A stretch of 29,599 bases of DNA. It comes from Desulfobulbaceae bacterium UBA2276 (GTDB lineage Bacteria > Desulfobacterota > Desulfobulbia > Desulfobulbales > Desulfocapsaceae). Each line of letters begins with the position of its first letter. Position 1 is the stretch's first letter. The position numbers were made by a program, and so were the translations under genes. The notes beneath the pieces were generated by a model that did not search any database, had not been told where the DNA came from, and worked only from the letters and a program-made list of their open reading frames with translations. Location: positions 1-29,599 of the forward strand of contig DDWW01000065.1 in assembly GCA_002347085.1 (NCBI GenBank), in the 5' to 3' direction. This document shows, piece after piece, positions 24,675 through 29,599 of the stretch.

Positions 24675-25190
24675 CTACTTTCTTTTTTTCAGCGGCGGAC
24701 GGGAAGGATATTTTTCCTTCCGCTCATTTAACACCTCAACGGCGGTATCATACTCACCAGCTTGGGCAAAGGTGATGGCGGTCATGGCGTCTTCAAACCT
24801 TTTCAACAATGACCTCTTCCCTTGCCGTTTTCGCCGATACTGAATGGCAGCGGAAATTTTGTTCTTCAGACTGTCGGTGTCAAAAGGAGAAATGATCTCA
24901 TCATCGGCACCGGCCTGCATCCCGGTAATGGACGGCTGGATATTGTCCGGCCTGTTTACCAGAATGATCTCCGCTTCAGCCATTCTCATGCGAATAGTTG
25001 GCAGCAATGTGAGCCCACCACCCTCCTGCTGCCGGATATCAAGCAGGACAACATCGACCCCGTTTCCGGGCAAGTCTGCGGCTTCTGCCGCCACTTCCAC
25101 AGCCATACCCCAGCGCTGGAGAAGATTTTTCATTGTTTGGGAAAAATCTGGATCAAGGGAAACAATGAGCGCAGTTGCCGAAAGGGCCAT
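24675..25190 (-). CDS. Degenerate receiver with FAEAGE-motif tail
   Basis: A 171-aa protein with the receiver fold but lost chemistry. The acidic pair is replaced (LIVSLDPDF where VDDE is usual), the Thr is Asn (ILVNRPD) and the catalytic Lys is Ser (EIISPFD). Only D51 in VVLLDIR is kept. Phosphorylation by a kinase is therefore unlikely; a constitutive binding role is more plausible. A basic linker (KRQGKR) leads to DAMTAITFAQAGEYDTAVEVL (about 134-154), the motif seen in its neighbours, and a Lys-rich end. It lies 36 nt after the 99-aa gene; a palindromic element separates it from the next receiver. Confidence 0.88.
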   Translation of the reverse strand: MALSATALIVSLDPDFSQTMKNLLQRWGMAVEVAAEAADLPGNGVDVVLLDIRQQEGGGLTLLPTIRMRMAEAEIILVNRPDNIQPSITGMQAGADDEIISPFDTDSLKNKISAAIQYRRKRQGKRSLLKRFEDAMTAITFAQAGEYDTAVEVLNERKEKYPSRPPLKKRK

Positions 25191-25226
25191 TTTCCCCAGC
25201 TCCCTATTAAAGGCTATACCCTGGCC

Positions 25227-25526
25227 TTATCGTGCGGCGTTGCAGGCAAACACACCATAGGTCACACGAACTCCCTTCAAGCCAAGCGACTGGAGAAAGT
25301 CATCCGTTGCCGGGGCCTGATAGCTGAGACCTTCGGCCATCCTGACAGCCTCATCGTACAAACCGGCTTCGGCAAAGGCCGCAGCCATAAAGGTCTGTTC
25401 AAGCTGACTGATCTTTCTATTGGGGACACTGACAGGGGACATCTGTCGGGCCGTATCCCATTCCCCGGCCTCGGCAAAGGTAATAGCTGTCATCCATTTC
25501 TGAAAAGTGTTCAGTGATTTTTTCAT
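25227..25526 (-). CDS. Small protein with two FAEAGE motifs
   Basis: A 99-aa protein that I do not recognise as a named family. It contains two copies of one motif: MTAITFAEAGEWDTARQM (residues 12-29) and MAAAFAEAGLYDEAVRM (47-63). The pattern F-A-E-A-G-x-[YW]-D-x-A resembles half of a tetratricopeptide hairpin, so helical protein-binding is the best guess. The rest (SPVSVPNRKIS linker; GLKGVRVTYGVFACN end) shows no domain. The start has GGAGGTTGCC just upstream. It is the first gene of the leftward run and is preceded by a strong sigma54 promoter. Confidence 0.85.
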   Translation of the reverse strand: MKKSLNTFQKWMTAITFAEAGEWDTARQMSPVSVPNRKISQLEQTFMAAAFAEAGLYDEAVRMAEGLSYQAPATDDFLQSLGLKGVRVTYGVFACNAAR

Positions 25527-25595
25527 GGCAACCTCCGCAGTTTTCTTGATACCTTTTGCACCCCAGAGACCTGTTGTGCTGTCTGCTGTTACTAT

Positions 25596-25612
25596 TACAA
25601 AGATCGTGCCAA
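25596..25612 (-). promoter_or_regulatory. Sigma54 (-24/-12) promoter of the FAEAGE/receiver run
   Basis: The minus strand reads TTGGCACGATCTTTGTA. Compared with TTGGCACG-N4-TTGCW only the C of TTGC differs (T). Transcription should start near 25585, about 60 nt before the ATG at 25526. A sigma54 activator gene is divergent, which fits. Heptamer TGAAACA occurs twice, 33 nt apart (25685-25691 and 25718-25724), upstream of the promoter and could be activator sites. The remaining 455-nt gap (25527-25981) holds no gene I can support. Confidence 0.65.
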
Positions 25613-25852
25613 TATTAACATTTCAATAAATACAGAACGTTATCAAATCAAGAGTCTGATCCAAGATTACACCGCAAAACATTATGAAACAAAAGCGAAC
25701 AAAAACATCCTTCCCCCTGAAACACACCTAAACAAGGCATGACATTCTTCTTCATCCCGACCAAAAAAATCAAGGCTCGAAAAGACCGCTAATCGCCACA
25801 CAAAAGAGACGAAGAGCCATCCAGCCACCAACTGCCACCCAAAAAAAATCAA

Positions 25853-25882
25853 TTGACTTCTCAAGGCAGAGTGCGGTATATG
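25853..25882 (+). promoter_or_regulatory. Possible sigma70-type promoter of the activator operon
   Basis: TTGACT (25853-25858), an 18-nt spacer and TATATG (25877-25882) lie about 100 nt before the ATG at 25982, on the plus strand, after an A-rich tract. The -35 matches five of six bases, the -10 four of six. Confidence 0.35.
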
Positions 25883-25981
25883 GAACACATGAGGACAATA
25901 TGAAACATCACGACACTCAGCCCTTCATCACCCCTGAGACCCATCCAAAATTTCGACCTTACCGCCAGAACAAGAGGAACA

Positions 25982-27433
25982 ATGAACAGCTGCCCGGATC
26001 TCCTGGAAATCCTTAATGGTGTGCCACACGGTATTGCCCTGCTCGACCAGGACCTCAATATCATTGGAATGAACCGCTTCCTTGAGGCCCTTACCGGCTA
26101 TTCCGGCGAAGAGGCACACGGCATACATTACGACTATGTACTGCGGAGTAACTTCTGGAAAAACAACCAGTTCCTCCGTCAGGCCGAAGAAACCGGGCTG
26201 GCCTGCAGTACCGAGGGCGACATCCTCGGCCTGAATCGCAAAAAAATCCCGGTGCGTTTCACCGCAACCCCGATACTTGCCCCCAATAGCGGGCAAGGGG
26301 AACAAGCAGCAATGGTCCTGGTACTGGAAGATATCACCACCATCCAGGAAACCCTTGACCGGGCAAAAGAGCCGGGCCCGACCAAGGGCCTTCTGGGCCA
26401 TAGCCCCAAGATGCAGGAGGTCTTTGAACTCCTGCCAATCCTGGCCCATACCGATTCTTCCGTATTGATTACCGGCGAAACCGGCACCGGCAAGGACATC
26501 CTGGCCGAGGCCATCCATCATGCCTCCAAACGGGGCAAACATCCTTTTATCAAGGTGAACTGCGGCGCCCTGCCGGAGAGCCTGCTCGAATCCGAGTTGT
26601 TCGGTCATGTGCGGGGGGCCTTTACCGGGGCCCATGCCGACAAACACGGCATGTTCCAGCTTGCCCAGGGCGGCACGATTTTCTTGACTGAAATAGGAGA
26701 CTTACCGCTGCCTCTTCAGGTCAAGCTGCTCACCGTTCTTGATGATCGGGAGTTCTTCCCACTGGGCAGCCAGAAGAAGGTCAAGGTTGATGTGCGACTG
26801 ATCACCGGTACTCATCGCGATCTAAGAAAGATGGTTGGAGAGGGGGGATTTCGAGAGGATCTTTTTTTCCGATTAAACGTCCTGCGAGTCCACCTCCCCC
26901 CTCTCAGGGAGAGGGACGGCGACGCACGACTGCTGATCGATCATTTTCTACAGATGTTTGCCGCCAATTTTAACAAGAATATTAAAAAACTTTCCCCCCA
27001 GGCCTTGCAGCGACTAACCAGCTACCGCTATCCCGGCAATATCCGAGAATTGCGGAACATTATCGAATATGGCGTTAATATCTGCCGGGGCGAGGTTATT
27101 GAGCTCGACCACCTGCCACCCTATGTGCTGGCCGAAACGGTGCTGACCGAAACGGTGCTGACCGAGACTGAGAATTCAGCTCCGGCAGCGCTAAAGAACG
27201 AACACCCCTTTCCCGCCAACAAGAGCGTTCACGAGAATGCGCAAGCGACGCAGACGACAACCAGCCGCCCCAAGGAAATCCCGGACAACACCGCCAACTG
27301 GAGCGATATCGAGAGACAAAACATCCTTGAGGCCCTCACGCAGACCGGCGGCAACCGAAGCGAAGCGGCAAAACTGCTGGCGTGGGGGCGCACCACCCTG
27401 TGGCGGAAGATAAAAGAATACAAGCTGGCTTGA
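25982..27433 (+). CDS. PAS-AAA+-Fis sigma54-dependent activator
   Basis: A 483-aa bacterial enhancer-binding protein that opens sigma54 RNA polymerase complexes. PAS domain at about 5-120; AAA+ domain with Walker A GETGTGKD (165-172), GAFTGA loop at 212-217, arginine-finger region FREDLFFRLNVLRVHLPPLR and YRYPGNIRELRN; Fis helix-turn-helix at about 440-483. There is no receiver domain, so the PAS domain or a partner must give the signal. The Walker B segment is GTIFLTEIGD: T236 replaces the conserved Asp before E237, which in PspF-type proteins is needed for ATP hydrolysis. A 15-bp direct repeat lengthens the linker at 27134-27163. AGAGGAACA precedes the ATG. It is divergent to the sigma54-promoted run and is its natural regulator. 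Confidence 0.93.
   Translation: MNSCPDLLEILNGVPHGIALLDQDLNIIGMNRFLEALTGYSGEEAHGIHYDYVLRSNFWKNNQFLRQAEETGLACSTEGDILGLNRKKIPVRFTATPILAPNSGQGEQAAMVLVLEDITTIQETLDRAKEPGPTKGLLGHSPKMQEVFELLPILAHTDSSVLITGETGTGKDILAEAIHHASKRGKHPFIKVNCGALPESLLESELFGHVRGAFTGAHADKHGMFQLAQGGTIFLTEIGDLPLPLQVKLLTVLDDREFFPLGSQKKVKVDVRLITGTHRDLRKMVGEGGFREDLFFRLNVLRVHLPPLRERDGDARLLIDHFLQMFAANFNKNIKKLSPQALQRLTSYRYPGNIRELRNIIEYGVNICRGEVIELDHLPPYVLAETVLTETVLTETENSAPAALKNEHPFPANKSVHENAQATQTTTSRPKEIPDNTANWSDIERQNILEALTQTGGNRSEAAKLLAWGRTTLWRKIKEYKLA
27134..27163 (+). repeat. 15-bp tandem repeat in the activator linker
   Basis: GAAACGGTGCTGACC occurs twice head to tail (27134-27148, 27149-27163), with a partial third copy before it, adding ETVLT units between the AAA+ and DNA-binding domains without breaking the frame. 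Confidence 0.7.
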
Positions 27434-27440
27434 GCCCCCT

Positions 27441-27794
27441 ATGAAAATCCTTATCACCCTGCACAACAATGATATCGCCCCCCGCTTTGACCTGACCACC
27501 GAGGTGCTGATTGCCAGAATCGTCAGGGGCAAGATCTCGGGCGAACCGCGAACTATCCTGTTGCCAGGCCCGTCCAGTGACGAGTTGTGCAGCCTGGCAA
27601 TCAAGGAAGAGGTGTCCCTGGTGATCTGCGGCGGCATTGAGGATGCCCATTTCCAATATCTTAACTGGAAGAAAATTGAAGTGATCGACCGGATAATCGG
27701 GTCGGCCAAGGAAGCGCTTACCTTGGCCATTGCCAAAACCTTACAACCAGGGGCCATTATCTGGACCAGGCCCGACCGGAGCACAACACCATGA
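27441..27794 (+). CDS. NifX/NifB-like dinitrogenase cofactor-binding-fold protein
   Basis: A 117-aa protein with the NifX/NifB C-terminal (Fe-Mo cofactor-binding) fold. It starts MKILITLHNNDIAPRFDLTT, has the ARIVRG strand, LAIKEEVSLVICGGIEDAHF and the closing GSAKEALTLAIAKTL helix. Stand-alone members bind metal-sulfur clusters or act in unknown redox tasks in anaerobes; no nif gene is near, so nitrogen fixation is not implied. It begins 7 nt after the activator gene and its TGA overlaps the ATG of the next kinase (27791-27794), so all three are one operon. No cysteine cluster is visible for metal binding. Confidence 0.8.
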   Translation: MKILITLHNNDIAPRFDLTTEVLIARIVRGKISGEPRTILLPGPSSDELCSLAIKEEVSLVICGGIEDAHFQYLNWKKIEVIDRIIGSAKEALTLAIAKTLQPGAIIWTRPDRSTTP

Positions 27795-29578
27795 AAAACA
27801 CCTCTTTCGGCTCCTCTTGCCCCATTTTCTGTGGACTCCACAACAAAGACCTCACCACCAAAGAGCGGTACCGTTGCATGCGCAACAGCATGCTCATTGC
27901 GATGCTGGCCATCACCCTGATCCCCATGGCCATCATCTCGGGAATCAATTTTGTACAATACCGACAGCTCTTGCAGAACGATTCCTACACCAATGCCCAA
28001 TGGAGTGCGGAAAGTGCCAGGGCCACTATTACAGCCTATCTTGAAAAAATGGAGGCGGCGATCACCGTCGTTCTTGATTCATACACCTATGAGGAATTAA
28101 TTGACCAACAACAACTTGACCATATCTTCAAGCAGCTCAAGGAGGAACATCGGGGGTTGGTCGATCTGGGTGTCATTGGCTCTGACGGCATTCAACGGAC
28201 CTATGCCGGCCCCTATAAGCTGGCCGGCAAGGATTATAATGACAGCATCTGGTTTCATAAGGCCCTGACCAGGAAAATATTCGTGAGTGAAGTTTTTACC
28301 GGATATCGCAATGTTCCCCATTTTGTTGTTGCTGCCAGCAAAAAAGGGGCAACGACATCACAAGAGGCTTGGGTTCTCCGGGCAAGTATTGACAGCGATA
28401 CCCTGGATCACTTTCTTACTTCGGCCAATACCGGGGCGTTAGAAGATATTTTTTTGGTTAATGACAGCAACAAACTGCAAAGCTCTTCCCGTTATCACGG
28501 CACCGTGCTTGAGGATTTCAGGCTGGGCAATAAGCCGAAACAAAACGATATCCTCATTTCAGAGGAAGGAGGCAAGGGTGGTTTTTACCGAGCGGTTAGC
28601 CGTATCCCGCAAACGCCCTGGTTGCTTGTTCTCGACTATCAAGGATATGCGAAACGGGCGGACTGGCAGTCTTTCAAGGGAGGAATGCTGCTCACCCTGG
28701 TCATTTGCTCCCTCTTCCTAGGTGGTATCATTATCTGGCTCTCTGCTTTTATAGCCGGCAAACTCAGAGAGACTGACGAGATGCGGGATGCAATGCTCAG
28801 CGAAACGGAACATAACGACAAACTGGCCTCCATTGGCCGCCTGGCGGCAGGTGTGGCCCATGAAATCAACAACCCGCTGGCCATCATCGGGGAAAAGGCT
28901 GGTTTGATGCAGGACCTGATTGAAGTGGATCGTGATTTCCGCTACCGGGAAAAATTTATCGACCAATTGAGTTCCCTGCAAAATGCAGTGGGGCGAGCCA
29001 GAACCATTACCCACCGCTTACTGGGATTTGCCCGACGCATGGAGACCTCACTGACCCTAATACATCTCAATGACATTATCAGGGAAGTCTTCGGCTTCCT
29101 GGAAAAGGAGGCCGCCTACAATAACATCCATATCATTTTGCAACTCCAGAAGGAGTTACCGGTCATCCAGGCCGATCATGGCCAGCTACAACAGGTATTA
29201 CTCAATGTGATCAACAATGCCATCGACGCCATCCACAATGCCATGGTTGTAACCGACGATATCATAGAGGAGATTAACAACGAGGGAGAGATTCTTATCA
29301 CTTCGCAATGCGAAGACAACAAAACAGTCATGATCGCCATCTCAGACACCGGACCAGGCATGTCGGCAGAGACCATAAAAAACATCTTCGAACCTTTTTT
29401 TACTACCAAAGGGAATGCGGAGAAAAAAGGTACCGGCTTGGGATTATCCATTAGTTATGGTATTGTGCAAAAACTTGGCGGCAAGATTGAGGTTAACAGC
29501 GAGATTGGTGTCGGCACCACATTCATCATCACTTTTCCGGTTTACAGTGATAGGAGTTCAAGCAATGGACACAATTAA
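27791..29578 (+). CDS. Second dCache-type sensor histidine kinase
   Basis: A 595-aa membrane kinase. A cytoplasmic N-terminus with three Cys (C10, C14, C29) precedes TM1 (about 33-53), then a dCache-like periplasmic domain with LGVIGSDGIQRTYAGPY, SIWFHKAL and SEVFTGYRNVPHFVVAAS, and TM2 (about 297-320). Kinase core: H357 in AAGVAHEINNPLAIIGEKAG, N-box NVINNAIDAI, G1 SDTGPGMS, F-box NIFEPFFTTK, G2 GTGLGLSISYGIV. It is closely related to the kinase at 22025-23728. The start overlaps the NifX-like gene; an alternative start is M30. Its end overlaps the following receiver gene by 14 nt. Confidence 0.93.
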   Translation: MKNTSFGSSCPIFCGLHNKDLTTKERYRCMRNSMLIAMLAITLIPMAIISGINFVQYRQLLQNDSYTNAQWSAESARATITAYLEKMEAAITVVLDSYTYEELIDQQQLDHIFKQLKEEHRGLVDLGVIGSDGIQRTYAGPYKLAGKDYNDSIWFHKALTRKIFVSEVFTGYRNVPHFVVAASKKGATTSQEAWVLRASIDSDTLDHFLTSANTGALEDIFLVNDSNKLQSSSRYHGTVLEDFRLGNKPKQNDILISEEGGKGGFYRAVSRIPQTPWLLVLDYQGYAKRADWQSFKGGMLLTLVICSLFLGGIIIWLSAFIAGKLRETDEMRDAMLSETEHNDKLASIGRLAAGVAHEINNPLAIIGEKAGLMQDLIEVDRDFRYREKFIDQLSSLQNAVGRARTITHRLLGFARRMETSLTLIHLNDIIREVFGFLEKEAAYNNIHIILQLQKELPVIQADHGQLQQVLLNVINNAIDAIHNAMVVTDDIIEEINNEGEILITSQCEDNKTVMIAISDTGPGMSAETIKNIFEPFFTTKGNAEKKGTGLGLSISYGIVQKLGGKIEVNSEIGVGTTFIITFPVYSDRSSSNGHN

Positions 29579-29599
29579 AATCCTGATCGTGGATGACGA
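29565..29599 (+). CDS. Start of a response regulator (cut by window end)
   Basis: Eleven complete codons, MDTIKILIVDD, read the first strand and acidic pair of a receiver domain. TAGGAG lies 8 nt before the ATG at 29565, inside the end of the kinase gene. The product is therefore most likely the partner receiver of the second dCache kinase; the rest is outside the window. Confidence 0.75.
   Translation, partial: MDTIKILIVDD

Noticed and set aside
25682..25888. Hydrophobic 68-codon minus-strand frame in the sigma54 intergenic region
   Set aside because: It starts with GTG without a ribosome site, is biased by A-rich DNA, and would end only about 70 nt upstream of the sigma54 promoter.
27441..27794. 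Evidence for nitrogen fixation
   Set aside because: Only a stand-alone NifX-like protein is present; no nif structural or assembly gene is in the window.
1..29599. CRISPR arrays, tRNA/rRNA genes, IS elements, prophage
   Set aside because: No regularly spaced repeats, no tRNA-like cloverleaf noticed, and no transposase, integrase or phage gene among the coding frames.

Overview
The window looks like a chromosomal segment of a Desulfobacterota bacterium, most likely a Desulfobulbales-type sulfur or sulfate metaboliser. This is inferred from the gene set (long TauE/SafE transporter next to many lone receivers, a PEP-synthase-like protein without a TIM barrel, a c-heme sensor kinase, a sigma54 activator with a NifX-like protein). 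There is no rRNA or other marker to prove it. No IS element, CRISPR array, tRNA or rRNA was seen.

Left part (1-8.3 kb), mostly housekeeping: a MagIII/Nth-like DNA glycosylase whose stop codon sits where the fourth Fe-S cysteine belongs; a minus-strand group of a coiled-coil membrane protein, trmJ and a small orphan flagellar-rod protein; rnr; and a divergent long RelA/SpoT homologue with an intact hydrolase half and an eroded synthetase half. The gaps around rnr and relA/spoT carry several palindromic elements of one family, with TTTAG before the left arm and TATGC after the right arm. One more copy lies at 24.6 kb.

Middle part (7.6-16.1 kb): a minus-strand run of a periplasmic c-heme PAS histidine kinase, aat and a zinc-ribbon/TSCPD-like protein; a TPP enzyme of the acetolactate synthase family with a small TauE/SafE transporter upstream; a divergent ExeA/DamX-like ATPase ending in a SPOR domain; and a convergent M50 site-2 protease.

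Right part (16.3-29.6 kb), a dense signalling locus, is the most unusual region. Read on the minus strand from 25.5 kb it contains: a 99-aa protein with two copies of a FAEAGEYDTA-type motif, a degenerate receiver with the same motif as a tail, a true receiver with the same tail, a lone Fis-type helix-turn-helix, a dCache histidine kinase, a receiver, a 433-aa TauE/SafE transporter, its coupled 232-aa membrane partner, then a PEP/pyruvate-binding swivelling-His protein overlapping another receiver. A well-formed sigma54 promoter (-24 TTGGCACG, -12 TTGTA) precedes the first gene. Divergent to it are a PAS-AAA+-Fis sigma54 activator (with Thr for Asp in Walker B), a NifX/NifB-like protein, a second dCache histidine kinase of the same family, and the start of one more receiver cut by the window end.

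My working model is inference: the two kinases sense a small periplasmic ligand; receivers and the sigma54 activator control transcription of the locus; the transporter pair and the PEP-binding protein are the outputs. The recurring FAEAGE motif ties three neighbouring proteins together and is the best candidate here for something undescribed.
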